DNA from: Paraburkholderia sp. LEh10
GTDB taxonomy: Bacteria; Pseudomonadota; Gammaproteobacteria; Burkholderiales; Burkholderiaceae
DNA length: 62,084 nt
Assembly: GCF_017814945.1 (NCBI RefSeq)
Contig: NZ_JAGIPX010000052.1
Coordinates: 1 to 62,084, forward strand
Reading direction: 5' to 3'
Positions 1-9,470 of the stretch are shown piece by piece. The position numbers were made by a program, and so were the translations under genes. The notes below the pieces were generated by a model, which made no database searches, was not told where the DNA came from, and saw nothing but the letters and a program-made list of their open reading frames with translations. The stretch's first letter is position 1. Each line of letters begins with the position of its first letter.

Positions 1-2
1 CC

Positions 3-1028
3 TCCCGTCATCGCAATGGGAGAATCGTCAGCCATCAGCGACGTTCGCTCAATAACGGGGATTCTCGTGCGGATACGCTGATGCGCCGTATTGGCGCCGA
101 TGTGCGTGTCGATCCCATCGGAACGGCCCGGCGTCCAGGCGCCGAACCGTTCCGGCTGGGTCAGAAACCGAGCCTTGCGTTTGCGCCGCGCGAGATCGCG
201 AGCGTCGACGAAATGGACGGACGTGTGCATATCCGCCTGATGGGGCTTGGCATGCTCGGGCCGAATGGGCCGCTGCCGATCCACATAACGGAGATTGCGC
301 GGGAGCGTGAAGAAAGCCGGCGCGACCCTACGCTGGTCGATTTTCTGGACCTATTTCACCATCGCTATCTAACGCTGCTGTACCGCGCCTGGTCGAGTGC
401 GCAGGCGGCGGCCGGGCTCGATCGGGCAGGTCCTCATAGCGAACGGTTCTCGTTCTACGTCGCCAGTCTGACCGGTCAGGACACGAAAGAGATCGCGCAG
501 CGCGCACTGCCTGCTCATGCACAGCTGGCGGCGTCGGCTCATCTCGTGCGTGAAGCTCGCAACCCCGATGGTTTGCGCATGACGCTTGAACGCTATTTCG
601 GCGTGCCCGTAGCGATCGACGAATACGTGTTCCACTGGATCGATGTCGCGCCCGAGGATTACAGCCACCTCGGCAAGCCAGGCGCTGCAGCGACGATGGG
701 TGATGGGGCGATGCTGGGCGAGCAGGTTCCCGATCGCCAGCATCGTTTCCGCATCGTCATCGGTCCGCTCGATATCGACGAATACTTGCGGTTTACGCCG
801 CGCGGTGCCGATTTGCGACGGCTTGTCGACTGGGTGCACAGCTTCATCAGCCGCGAATTTGAATGGGAGCTCGAGTTGCGTATCCGTGCCCAGAGTGCAC
901 CGCCCGCCGTGATGGGCGGGCCACAGCAACTGGGCTGGTCGGGATGGCTCGGCCGTTCGCCGGGTGGCGAGCCGATCACCGGTATGCGCTTCGAGCCGGA
1001 GCGTTACGTGGACACGTTCGTCGACTAG
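3..1028 (+). CDS. tssG: Type VI secretion baseplate protein TssG (5' end probably outside window)
   Basis: TssG is a baseplate component of the type VI secretion system. It works with TssF, TssE and TssK under the contractile tail in the cytoplasm. The protein shows the family pattern RLGQKPSLAFAP near the N-terminus, then the conserved stretch around LVDFLDLFHHRYLTLLYRAW, and a C-terminal half with GPLDIDEYLRFTPRG. The first ATG is at 81, but the frame is open to the window edge. The residues before it (RADTLMRRIGA) fit the family's N-terminal helix, so the true start is probably upstream of the window; no other start codon is visible in frame. It sits 52 bases before tssA on the same strand, consistent with the end of a T6SS operon. 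Confidence 0.88.
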   Translation, partial: SRHRNGRIVSHQRRSLNNGDSRADTLMRRIGADVRVDPIGTARRPGAEPFRLGQKPSLAFAPREIASVDEMDGRVHIRLMGLGMLGPNGPLPIHITEIAREREESRRDPTLVDFLDLFHHRYLTLLYRAWSSAQAAAGLDRAGPHSERFSFYVASLTGQDTKEIAQRALPAHAQLAASAHLVREARNPDGLRMTLERYFGVPVAIDEYVFHWIDVAPEDYSHLGKPGAAATMGDGAMLGEQVPDRQHRFRIVIGPLDIDEYLRFTPRGADLRRLVDWVHSFISREFEWELELRIRAQSAPPAVMGGPQQLGWSGWLGRSPGGEPITGMRFEPERYVDTFVD

Positions 1029-1080
1029 TCCGAGGCAATGATCGGCGCGCGTTGCAATACCTCGCAAATGGAATGACAGG

Positions 1081-2208
1081 ATGAGTAACAGCAAAAAGCA
1101 GGGAACGACAAAAGCTTCAGAGGCTAAGGCCGCAGCGCCGCTGCATCACCACTGGATGTCGCCCGTCGATCCCGATGCGCCAGCCGGAGTCGATCTTGAA
1201 TACGATCCGGAATTCGTCGTGCTGTCGGCGCAGATGACAGCGAAGGTGGACGCGCAATATGGCGATTTCGTCGGCACGCCAGAGCCGGTGAACTGGAGTG
1301 ACGTCGATCGCGAGTGCCGGCGCCTGATGATGCGCAGCAAGGACATGCGCCTGGCCGTCCTGTTCACGCGCTGCCGCACGAGGCTCGCTGCATCGACGGG
1401 ACTGGCGGAAGGCTTGGGGTTGCTGGCCGCGTGGCTCACTGCGTTTCCCGACGCGGTTCATCCGCAGCCGGGCGTGGATGACGATCAGGACGTGGGGCTC
1501 GAGATCCGCATGAACGCGCTGCAGGCACTGACCGATACCGATGGATTGCTCGGCGACGTGCGTGAGATCGCGCTGACGCGCTCCACCGCCGCACGCCTGC
1601 AGGTGCGTGACGTCGAGCGGGCATTCGCCCAGCCACGTCCGGGTGACGCGCTCGCCCCGGAGTCCGTCAGGCGGCAGCTCGACGATCTGCGCATCCAGTA
1701 TCCCAACCTGCTCGCAGGTTTCGATGATGCGCTTGCAAGCCTCGCTACCATCGAACGCTGGTGCAAAGCGCAGTTGGGTGTCTATCAGCCGGACTTTGCT
1801 ACGCTCACCCGGTTGCTGCAACGGGTCGTGGGCGACGGACCGCGCGTCGATACGCCATCGACTGCGCCCGTCGTTGACGAGAGCCCATCTACGGATAAGG
1901 CGATCTTGCTATCGACGAATGAAGATGCCCAAACTGGGCACGCGAAGGTTGCTGAACAAGTCGACATTGAATCAGAGCCAGCCGGACCGGGCATCAGTGC
2001 AGCGTCGAGCAGTCGTGAGGCTGCGCTGGAGCGGATCCGTGAAGCGCGTCACTGGTTCGAACTGAACGAGCCCAGCAGTCCCATCCCGGTATTACTGCGG
2101 CGGGCCGAGCAGTTTGTCGGCAAGCGGTATGTCGAAATTGTCAGAGCGATTCCGGCCGAGTTGCTCGCGCAATGGGAGAGCGAGCAGGCATGTCCGGGTG
2201 GCGAATGA
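1081..2208 (+). CDS. tssA: Type VI secretion protein TssA
   Basis: TssA proteins prime and cap the growing T6SS tail sheath in the cytoplasm. This 375-residue protein has the ImpA-type N-terminal domain (about residues 25-150, including VDLEYDPEF and ADR-like acidic/Arg segments), a variable Ser/Thr/Glu-rich linker (about 255-315), and a C-terminal helical segment with EPSSPIPVLLRRA. That last motif is characteristic of the TssA1-like subgroup. The ATG at 1081 follows the tssG stop by 52 bases; the sequence just upstream (AATGACAGG) gives a modest ribosome-binding site. The next gene is on the other strand, so tssA looks like the last gene of the T6SS transcription unit. Confidence 0.88.
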   Translation: MSNSKKQGTTKASEAKAAAPLHHHWMSPVDPDAPAGVDLEYDPEFVVLSAQMTAKVDAQYGDFVGTPEPVNWSDVDRECRRLMMRSKDMRLAVLFTRCRTRLAASTGLAEGLGLLAAWLTAFPDAVHPQPGVDDDQDVGLEIRMNALQALTDTDGLLGDVREIALTRSTAARLQVRDVERAFAQPRPGDALAPESVRRQLDDLRIQYPNLLAGFDDALASLATIERWCKAQLGVYQPDFATLTRLLQRVVGDGPRVDTPSTAPVVDESPSTDKAILLSTNEDAQTGHAKVAEQVDIESEPAGPGISAASSSREAALERIREARHWFELNEPSSPIPVLLRRAEQFVGKRYVEIVRAIPAELLAQWESEQACPGGE

Positions 2209-2387
2209 GACGAAACAGGGCAGACATCCGTACATAAGAACCGAAACTGCACCGGTATCCTGATTAAAGCTGGGCTCGCAGAACATCAGCAGCACGCGAT
2301 GAATCGGTGCGAGCCTCCCGCTTAAGAATCCGAATCGCCCGCTCAACATGGCACGCGCGTAACGCGAAATCTCTCAAACCTGCCCGC

Positions 2388-2672
2388 TCATTTCCCTGCC
2401 TGATACGCCGCCAGTGCCGCGCCGAGTTCCTCGTCAGTGACGGCGGGCGAGACCTTGAACGTAAATATGTCGCCCCACTGCAGCATCCATGCCGCCATGG
2501 GTGCCGTATTGTCGGACTCGACGATCGCGAATCCGCTCAGTTCGCCGATCGAATGCCATCGTCCGAGCATCGTCATGCCGTCGGGTGGCAGGGCGCCGCC
2601 CGTTTTGATGAAGCGCTCGATGGCCGATTGCTGCGCCGTCGGCAGCCCGTTCCACTGAACAATGAACTTCAT
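2388..2672 (-). CDS. DUF3303-like small protein
   Basis: A 94-residue protein beginning MKFIVQWNGLP and containing LGRWHSIGELSGFAIVES and LQWGDIFTFKVSPAVTDEE. This is the pattern of the DUF3303 family (small ferredoxin-like alpha/beta domain, function unknown). I chose the ATG at 2672 because a strong Shine-Dalgarno (GGAGGT) lies seven bases upstream, although the frame is open further 5'. No membrane segment or signal peptide is visible, so it is probably cytoplasmic. It is convergent with tssA and stands alone; its neighbours give no functional hint. Confidence 0.72.
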   Translation of the reverse strand: MKFIVQWNGLPTAQQSAIERFIKTGGALPPDGMTMLGRWHSIGELSGFAIVESDNTAPMAAWMLQWGDIFTFKVSPAVTDEELGAALAAYQAGK

Positions 2673-2817
2673 TGCGCACCTCCACTTCACTCGCGACGAT
2701 GCCGGCCAGTGGCAAGCCGTCACCGCACAGGCGCTGCAGAACGCGGCGCTCGGAAGCCCGCATCGGACGCGGACTTGTCCTACCCGATCCGCGATTGGAT
2801 GCCGCCACCTCGGCGTG

Positions 2818-2952
2818 TTACAGAATGATAGGCAGCATCCGTTCAACTTCCATTCGGGAAGGCGTGGTTTCGAGTTCGTTCTGTGCGGCGTACCACGCCG
2901 CTTTGAAGTGCACGTCGAGCTTTAAGTTTTTGTTGAGCATGCGCTCATACAT
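2818..2952 (-). CDS. Possible small ORF or gene remnant (44 aa)
   Basis: A short leftward frame starting MYERMLNKNLKL and ending VERMLPIIL. Its amino-acid composition looks more protein-like (DVHFKAAWYAAQNELE) than the arginine-rich noise of other unused frames here. No good ribosome-binding site precedes either candidate ATG (2952 or 2937). I do not recognise a family. It may be the C-terminal remnant of a lost gene. Confidence 0.2.
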   Translation of the reverse strand: MYERMLNKNLKLDVHFKAAWYAAQNELETTPSRMEVERMLPIIL

Positions 2953-3098
2953 TGTTCCGTGCGTTCGGACGATTGGAGGTGCTGCGAGGAGTCGTCCGAC
3001 GCCTTGTAGTCCGCCGGGGGCGAACCTGAGCGAAGACCATCGTCGATGCGCATTCGACCGCCGGAAGGCGACAAATGGCATGTGGCAAGCAGCCGATC

Positions 3099-3164
3099 AG
3101 CCTTCGTCCGAAGGCTAGGGGGCGGCCATTCGAATCCGGTCTTGCGCCGGTTTTTTCTTTTTTT
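3099..3164 (+). terminator. Terminator-like inverted repeat and T-tract
   Basis: A perfect inverted repeat AGCCTTCG-TC-CGAAGGCT (3099-3116) is followed by a short CCGG/CCGG stem (3136-3150) and a T-run (TTTTTTCTTTTTTT). It may end a transcript from the gene-poor stretch before the uvrA promoter. The stem next to the T-run is short, so this is tentative. Confidence 0.35.
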
Positions 3165-3300
3165 GGACTTCATCTCTTCGCCTGGCGCCACGGGCTGCAC
3201 GACCGGCGCCTCGCTCCGCAGGAGCCGGCTCCCGGCCGCGCGCGTCAGAAAACGGTCATTTGGCCTATGCCATTCGCTGCGGTATCGTCGTGCAATCGGC

Positions 3301-3330
3301 GTGCAAAACTGTATAAGCATACAGTATAGT
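3301..3330 (+). promoter_or_regulatory. LexA (SOS) box overlapping the uvrA promoter
   Basis: The sequence CTGTATAAGCATACAG at 3309-3324 matches the proteobacterial LexA consensus CTGT-N8-ACAG, with further symmetric A/T flanks. A -10-like TATAGT (3325-3330) directly abuts it, with a weak -35 (GTGCAA, 3301-3306) 18 bases upstream. LexA bound here would block the promoter. The gene's ATG is 35 bases downstream of the box. Confidence 0.85.
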
Positions 3331-3358
3331 ATTCACCTATCCGGCACGGCGGGGCACC

Positions 3359-6300
3359 ATGCCCCGGCGCACGCTCCAGGCTCCGCATAGTCCCCACGCG
3401 CATGCAAGCAGGGTCGCGACTGGCGGCCAGCACGCACGGGCCAACTCATTCAGACGGACAGTCAAATTGTCATCTAACGGAACGATCCGAATTCGTGGCG
3501 CACGCCAGCACAACCTGAAAAACGTCGATCTCGACTTGCGCACGGGCGAAATGACCGTCGTGACGGGACCGTCGGGCTCGGGGAAGTCGAGCCTCGTGTT
3601 CGACACGCTGTACGCTGAGGGGCAGCGGCGCTATGTCGAAACATTCAGCGCGTACGCTCGCCAGTTTCTCGACCGCATGGATCGGCCGCAGGTCGACCGC
3701 GTCGACGGCGTGCCGCCCGCCATCGCCATCGATCAAACCAATCCCGTGCGCAGTTCGCGTTCGACGGTCGGCACGATGACCGAGCTGAACGACCACCTGA
3801 AGCTGCTCTATGCACGCGCGGCGGAACTGTTCGACCGCAAGACGGCGCAGCCCGTCCGTCACGACTCGCCGGAGACGATCTACGCCGAACTCGACGCGCG
3901 CACGGCCGCCGACGATCCTCGTCTGGTCGTCACGTTCCCGGTCGAATTGCCGGAGGCGACCAGCGAGACGGAAGTCGAGCAATGGCTGTCCGCGAGCGGC
4001 TACACGCGGGTGCAGGCGCAGCGCGAGGTCGCGTCGCCGACGGGTATGCGCAAGGTGCTCGACGTCGTGGCGGACCGTTTCCGCCTGCATCAGATCGAGA
4101 AGGCGCGCGTGATCGAAGCGCTCGAAGCGTCGCTCAAGCGCGGAGGCGGGCGCGTCAATGTGTACGTGCTCGTGCCGGCGCGGGAAGGCGTCGAGGGCGA
4201 TGCGGCCGAGCCCCAGATCTGGCGCTTTTCGACCGGCCTGCACAACCCCGATAGCGACCTGCGCTATGCCGATCCGCAGCCCGCGCTGTTCTCCTTCAAT
4301 TCGGCCTACGGCGCTTGCGATACGTGCAGAGGTTTCGGGCGCGTGATCGGCGTCGACCTGGGCCTCGTGATTCCGGACGAGCGCAAGACGCTGCGCGGCG
4401 GCGCGATCAAGCCGATGCAGACGCCCGCATGGAAGGAGTGCCAGGATGACCTGATGCGCTATGCGGCGAAGGCGAACATCCGTCGCGATACGCGCTGGTC
4501 CGAACTCACGGAAGCCGAGCGCGACTGGGTCATCAACGGCTCGCCGGATTGGGACGGCGAATGGCAGAAGCAGTGGTATGGCGTGAAGCGCTTCTTCGGC
4601 TATCTCGAATCGAAAGCGTACAAGATGCATATCCGCGTGCTGCTGTCGAAGTATCGCAGCTACACGCCTTGTGAGACTTGTGGCGGCGCGCGTCTGAAAA
4701 CGGAATCGCTGCTATGGCGGCTCGGTTCGAAACAGAACGCGGATGCCGTGCTGGATCCCGTGCAGCGCTTCATGCCGCGCGGCGTCGACTGGAACCGTGC
4801 GCAGCTCGAAGCGTTGCCGGGCTTGACGGTGCACGACCTGATGCTGCTGCCTATCGAGCGCATCCGGCGCTTTTTCGATGAGATCGCGCTGCCCAGCGCA
4901 TTGCTCGACGACGCGCTGAAGCTGTTGCTGGCCGAAGTGCGCACGCGCGTCAAATACCTGTGCGATGTCGGGCTGGGTTATCTGACGCTCGATCGCCAGA
5001 GCCGCACGCTGTCGGGCGGCGAGGTGCAGCGGATCAACCTGACGACGGCGTTGGGCACGTCGCTCACCAAAACGCTGTTCGTGCTCGACGAGCCGAGCAT
5101 TGGCCTTCATCCTCGCGATCTGAACCGGATCGTCGAGGCCATGCATCGTCTGCGAGACGCCGGCAACACGCTCGTTGTCGTCGAACACGATCCTTCCGTG
5201 ATGCTCGCTGCCGATCGTCTGATCGATATGGGCCCCGGCCCGGGCGAACGCGGCGGCACGATCATTTACGACGGCACGCCCAATCGCATTCGCTCGTCGG
5301 GCACACTGACGGGCGAGTATCTCGGTGGACGCAAGCATGTCGCGGATGCCGCGCATTGGGCACATCGTCCCGTCGACGAAAGCACGCCGCGTCTCGTGCT
5401 CGAAAGCGCGCGCCAGCACAATCTGCAAGACGTGACGGTCGAAATTCCGTTGCAGCGTCTCGTGTGCGTGACGGGCGTATCGGGCTCCGGCAAGTCGACA
5501 CTGATCCAGGACGTGCTGTACCCCGCGTTGTCGCGGCAACTCGGCAAGGCGACCGAGTCGCCGGGCGCTCACCGCGCTCTGAGCGGCGTCGAGCACATCA
5601 GCGACGCCGTGTTCGCCGACCAGTCGCCGATCGGCAAGACCACACGCTCGAACCCTGCGAGCTATGTCGGCGCATTCGACGAAATCCGCAAGCTGTTCGC
5701 CAAGGCGCCGCTTGCGCTTCAACGCGGGTATGGCGCGGGCGTCTTCAGCTTCAATTCGGGCGATGGCCGGTGCCCGACATGCGGCGGCTCCGGCTTCGAG
5801 CATATTGAAATGCAGTTCCTGAGCGACGTCTATCTGCGTTGTCCAGACTGCGACGGCAGCCGTTACCGGCCCGAAGTGCTCGAAGTGAAGATCGAGCGCG
5901 CGGGGCGCACGCTGAGCATCGCCGACGTGCTCGAGTTGACAGTGCACGAGGCCGTCGGCGTGTTTGCGGGCGATGGCGAAGTGTTGCGCGTATTGCAGCC
6001 GATCGTCGACGTCGGTCTCGAATACGTGAAGCTGGGTCAGCCAGTGCCGACGCTGTCGGGTGGTGAAGCTCAGCGTCTGAAGCTCGCGGGCTTTCTTGCG
6101 GAAACCGCTCAGGCGCGTACAGCGCGCGGCGGCGCGAAGCAGGCGCGTGAAATGCGTCTGTTCATGTTCGACGAACCGACCACCGGCCTTCATTTCGACG
6201 ATATCGCCAAGCTGATGCAGGCGTTCGGCAAGCTGCTGGCAGGCGGCCATTCGCTCATCGTAATCGAGCACAATCTTGACGTGATTCGCGCGGCTGACTG

Positions 6301-9300
6301 GCTGATCGACCTGGGTCCCGAAGGCGGCGATGGCGGCGGCCTTGTCGTCTGCGCGGGCACGCCAGAAGACGTCAAACAATGCGTGGGATCGCATACGGGC
6401 GAAGCGCTCGTCCAATACGACCGGGCGATGGGCCTTGCGATCGAACCGACCGAGGCGGCTGAAAAGGCCGAAGCGGCTGCACAAGGCACGCCGCTGCAAA
6501 CTGCGCTGAATGCGGCGCGCGCGCGGCGCGCCGTCGAGGGCGAAGACGTCGTGCGCATCGTGAACGCGCGCGAGCACAACCTCAAGGCACTCGATGTCGA
6601 TATCCCGCACGGCAAGTTCAACGTGATCACGGGTGTGTCCGGTTCGGGCAAGTCGACGCTCGCATTCGACATTCTGTTCCATGAGGGACAACGCCGTTAT
6701 CTCGAATCGCTGAACGCGTACGCGCGCTCGATCGTGCAGCCTGCGGGGCGACCCGAAGTCGACGCTGTGTACGGCATACCGCCCACCGTCGCAATCGAGC
6801 AGCGCCTGTCGCGCGGCGGCCGCAAGAGCACCGTCGCGACGACATCGGAGGTGTGGCACTTTCTGCGTTTGCTGTACGTGAAGCTGGGTATCCAGCACTG
6901 TGTTCACGATGGCGCGCCTGTGACGTCGCAAAGCGTCGAATCAATCGTCGCGCAGTTGATGCGCGATCACAAAGGCGAACACGTTGGCTTGCTCGCGCCG
7001 CTCGTCGTGAACCGCAAGGGCGTCTATACCGACCTCGCGAAATGGGCGAAGGCGCGCGGCAATACGCATTTGCGTGTCGACGGCGAGTTCGTGTCCGTCG
7101 ACCCATGGCCGAAGCTGGACCGTTTCCGCGAACATACGATCGAATTGCCCGTCGGTGATATCGTCGTATCCGCGGACACCGAGGCCGAACTGCGTCGTCT
7201 GCTCGACGAAACGCTCGAGGCGGGCAAGGGCGTGATACATCTGCTGGCGCCTCTGGACGGTCTCGGCCATGCGATGACGAGCAACGGATCGACCGCGCAT
7301 GTCGGTGAAGTGAAGGTGCTGTCGGTCAAGCGGGCATGCCCGGTATGCGGCACCAGCTATCCGGAACTCGACCCGCGCATGTTCTCGTACAACAGCAAGC
7401 ACGGTTGGTGTACCACCTGTGTCGGCACGGGGCTCGCGTTGACGCGCGAACAACGCGCCGCGTACGACGACACCGTGCTGGTCGATGACAACCGTGGCCG
7501 CGAACAGACCTTGCCGTCGGATGAGCAGGAGCCAGAAGGCGTCGGCGAGGAGCCGTGTCCCGATTGCCATGGCACGCGCCTGAATCCGTCCGCGCGCGCG
7601 GTGACCTTCGACGAAACGCCTATCGTCGACGTCGCGCAATGGACGGTGTCGGACACACGGCGCTGGATCGAAGGACTTGAACTGGTTGGGCGCGACGCGG
7701 AAATCGCGCGTGACGTAATCAGCGAGATTGGCAGCCGGTTGCAGTTCCTCGAAGAGGTGGGCCTCGGTTATCTGAGTCTCGACCGCGCGGCGCCCAGCTT
7801 GTCGGGTGGCGAGGCGCAGCGCATTCGCCTCGCCGCGCAGCTTGGCAGCAACCTGCAAGGCGTCTGCTATGTACTCGACGAACCGACGATCGGTCTGCAT
7901 CCGCGTGACAATCAGATTCTTCTGAACGCGCTGCGCAAGCTCGGCGACAAGGGCAACACGCTCGTCGTCGTCGAACACGATGAAGACACCATCCGCCGCG
8001 CTGATCACATCATCGATATTGGTCCCGGCGCGGGCAAGCGCGGCGGCACGCTGGTCGCGCAGGGCCGCGTCGGCGATCTTTCCGCGCAGTCCAGTTCGCT
8101 GACGGGCCAGTTTCTCGCGCAGCCTATCCTGCATCCTTTGCAGGCGCGGCGTCCTGTTTTGGCTGAAACGAAGCGCGCGGCGGCCGTGCCGGACAAGTGG
8201 CTCACCGTGCATCGCGCGACACTGCACAACCTGCGCGACGTGACGGTCGGTATTCCGCTGGGGCGTCTCGTCGCCGTGACGGGCGTTAGCGGTTCGGGCA
8301 AGTCGACGCTCGCTCGCGATGTGCTGATGACGAATCTGCTCGATGCCGTCGGCCGCTCCGTGCTGTCGTCGCCCGCCGTGCGCCGCGCCCGCAAGGCCGC
8401 GCAGACGGAAGAGGCGCCCGCTGCGAACCGTCGTTCGAGCGTCCTTGCGCGCACTGCGCCGCGGCCGTCGCTCAACGTCACGCATGCATGGCAAGGCTGC
8501 GAATCGATCAGCGGCTTCGAGTCGATCGATCGCGTGCTCGAAGTGGACCAGACGCCAATCGGCAAAACGCCGCGCTCGTGTCCGGCTACCTATATCGGCG
8601 TATGGGACACAATCCGCCGTCTGTTTGCCGACACGCTCGAAGCGCGGGCGCGAGGCTACACGGCTTCGCGCTTCTCGTTCAACACGGGCGATGGCCGGTG
8701 TCCCACCTGCGAGGGGCAGGGCGTGCGCACCATCGGCATGAGCTTCCTGCCGGACGTGAAGGTGCCGTGCGACGTATGTCACGGTCAGCGGTTCAACCCG
8801 GAAACGCTCGCAGTGACGTGGCGCGGCAAGAATATTGGCGACGTGCTGACGATGGAAATCGACGAAGCCGTCGAGTTCTTCGCGTCGATGTCGAATATTG
8901 CGCATCCATTGCAACTGATGAAGGACGTGGGCCTGGGGTATCTGACGCTCGGCCAGCCATCGCCGACGCTGTCGGGCGGCGAGGCCCAGCGCATCAAGCT
9001 GGTCACCGAGCTGAGCAAGGTCCGCGACGACATTACCCGTCGCGGACAAAAGGCGCCGCACACGCTGTATGTCCTGGACGAACCGACAGTCGGTCTGCAT
9101 ATGGCCGATGTCGCGAAGCTGATCCGCGTGCTGCACCGCCTCGCGGACGCGGGACATAGCGTCGTCGTGATTGAACACGATCTCGACGTGATCGCCGAGG
9201 CGGACTGGATCATCGATCTGGGACCGGAAGGCGGCGTCGGTGGTGGGTCGGTCGTCGCGGCGACCGATCCCGAAAGCCTCACGCGTGTCACGGCGAGCCA

Positions 9301-9388
9301 TACGGGGAGCGCGTTACAGCCAGTGCTCGCGCGCGTCGTGGGCTCCTCGGACGAGCGTGTGGCGGGAGAGCGGGTCAGCGCGGGGTGA
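3359..9388 (+). CDS. uvrA: Double-length UvrA (tandem UvrA-UvrA excinuclease subunit A)
   Basis: UvrA is the DNA damage-sensing ATPase of nucleotide excision repair. This 2009-residue protein is about twice the usual 940-970 residues and contains four ABC modules. Walker A motifs (G-x-SGSGKS) lie near residues 72, 706, 1092 and 1643. LSGGE signatures lie near 550, 898, 1480 and 1870, each followed by a DEP Walker B. Unit 1 (about 1-1030) has a full insertion domain but has lost the first CxxC of zinc finger 1. Unit 2 (about 1060-2009) keeps that finger (CPVCGTSY...CTTC) and a canonical UvrB-binding segment (GLLAPLVVNRKG), but its insertion domain is cut to about 50 residues. Double UvrAs are known, for example in Chlamydia. 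The ATG at 3359 fits the promoter and a GGCGGGG site; a TTG at 3467 is an alternative. It lies behind an SOS box. Confidence 0.93.
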   Translation: MPRRTLQAPHSPHAHASRVATGGQHARANSFRRTVKLSSNGTIRIRGARQHNLKNVDLDLRTGEMTVVTGPSGSGKSSLVFDTLYAEGQRRYVETFSAYARQFLDRMDRPQVDRVDGVPPAIAIDQTNPVRSSRSTVGTMTELNDHLKLLYARAAELFDRKTAQPVRHDSPETIYAELDARTAADDPRLVVTFPVELPEATSETEVEQWLSASGYTRVQAQREVASPTGMRKVLDVVADRFRLHQIEKARVIEALEASLKRGGGRVNVYVLVPAREGVEGDAAEPQIWRFSTGLHNPDSDLRYADPQPALFSFNSAYGACDTCRGFGRVIGVDLGLVIPDERKTLRGGAIKPMQTPAWKECQDDLMRYAAKANIRRDTRWSELTEAERDWVINGSPDWDGEWQKQWYGVKRFFGYLESKAYKMHIRVLLSKYRSYTPCETCGGARLKTESLLWRLGSKQNADAVLDPVQRFMPRGVDWNRAQLEALPGLTVHDLMLLPIERIRRFFDEIALPSALLDDALKLLLAEVRTRVKYLCDVGLGYLTLDRQSRTLSGGEVQRINLTTALGTSLTKTLFVLDEPSIGLHPRDLNRIVEAMHRLRDAGNTLVVVEHDPSVMLAADRLIDMGPGPGERGGTIIYDGTPNRIRSSGTLTGEYLGGRKHVADAAHWAHRPVDESTPRLVLESARQHNLQDVTVEIPLQRLVCVTGVSGSGKSTLIQDVLYPALSRQLGKATESPGAHRALSGVEHISDAVFADQSPIGKTTRSNPASYVGAFDEIRKLFAKAPLALQRGYGAGVFSFNSGDGRCPTCGGSGFEHIEMQFLSDVYLRCPDCDGSRYRPEVLEVKIERAGRTLSIADVLELTVHEAVGVFAGDGEVLRVLQPIVDVGLEYVKLGQPVPTLSGGEAQRLKLAGFLAETAQARTARGGAKQAREMRLFMFDEPTTGLHFDDIAKLMQAFGKLLAGGHSLIVIEHNLDVIRAADWLIDLGPEGGDGGGLVVCAGTPEDVKQCVGSHTGEALVQYDRAMGLAIEPTEAAEKAEAAAQGTPLQTALNAARARRAVEGEDVVRIVNAREHNLKALDVDIPHGKFNVITGVSGSGKSTLAFDILFHEGQRRYLESLNAYARSIVQPAGRPEVDAVYGIPPTVAIEQRLSRGGRKSTVATTSEVWHFLRLLYVKLGIQHCVHDGAPVTSQSVESIVAQLMRDHKGEHVGLLAPLVVNRKGVYTDLAKWAKARGNTHLRVDGEFVSVDPWPKLDRFREHTIELPVGDIVVSADTEAELRRLLDETLEAGKGVIHLLAPLDGLGHAMTSNGSTAHVGEVKVLSVKRACPVCGTSYPELDPRMFSYNSKHGWCTTCVGTGLALTREQRAAYDDTVLVDDNRGREQTLPSDEQEPEGVGEEPCPDCHGTRLNPSARAVTFDETPIVDVAQWTVSDTRRWIEGLELVGRDAEIARDVISEIGSRLQFLEEVGLGYLSLDRAAPSLSGGEAQRIRLAAQLGSNLQGVCYVLDEPTIGLHPRDNQILLNALRKLGDKGNTLVVVEHDEDTIRRADHIIDIGPGAGKRGGTLVAQGRVGDLSAQSSSLTGQFLAQPILHPLQARRPVLAETKRAAAVPDKWLTVHRATLHNLRDVTVGIPLGRLVAVTGVSGSGKSTLARDVLMTNLLDAVGRSVLSSPAVRRARKAAQTEEAPAANRRSSVLARTAPRPSLNVTHAWQGCESISGFESIDRVLEVDQTPIGKTPRSCPATYIGVWDTIRRLFADTLEARARGYTASRFSFNTGDGRCPTCEGQGVRTIGMSFLPDVKVPCDVCHGQRFNPETLAVTWRGKNIGDVLTMEIDEAVEFFASMSNIAHPLQLMKDVGLGYLTLGQPSPTLSGGEAQRIKLVTELSKVRDDITRRGQKAPHTLYVLDEPTVGLHMADVAKLIRVLHRLADAGHSVVVIEHDLDVIAEADWIIDLGPEGGVGGGSVVAATDPESLTRVTASHTGSALQPVLARVVGSSDERVAGERVSAG

Positions 9389-9470
9389 CGCGGTCGTTAC
9401 CTTTTCCCCGCGCATGGTCACCCATCGAATAGATGTACTGCGGTATTGGAAACAGGGTGAGGCTCACATC

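Larger units (their letters stand above)
2673..3306. other. Gene-poor stretch upstream of uvrA
   Basis: About 630 bases with no convincing gene. It contains a perfect 8-base inverted repeat (3099-3116), a T-rich terminator-like run (3136-3164), and a weak 44-codon leftward frame listed separately. This could be the scar of a deleted gene. Confidence 0.5.

Noticed and set aside
3119..3150. A TTCGAATCC segment resembling a tRNA T-loop
   Set aside because: The flanking bases cannot form the five-base T-stem or an acceptor stem, and there is no CCA. No tRNA can be folded here.
6941..9301. A very long leftward open frame opposite the double UvrA
   Set aside because: It is arginine/histidine-rich and lacks family motifs. 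High-GC codon bias of uvrA produces such antisense frames; several others occur opposite thiC, hydA and the fadH region.
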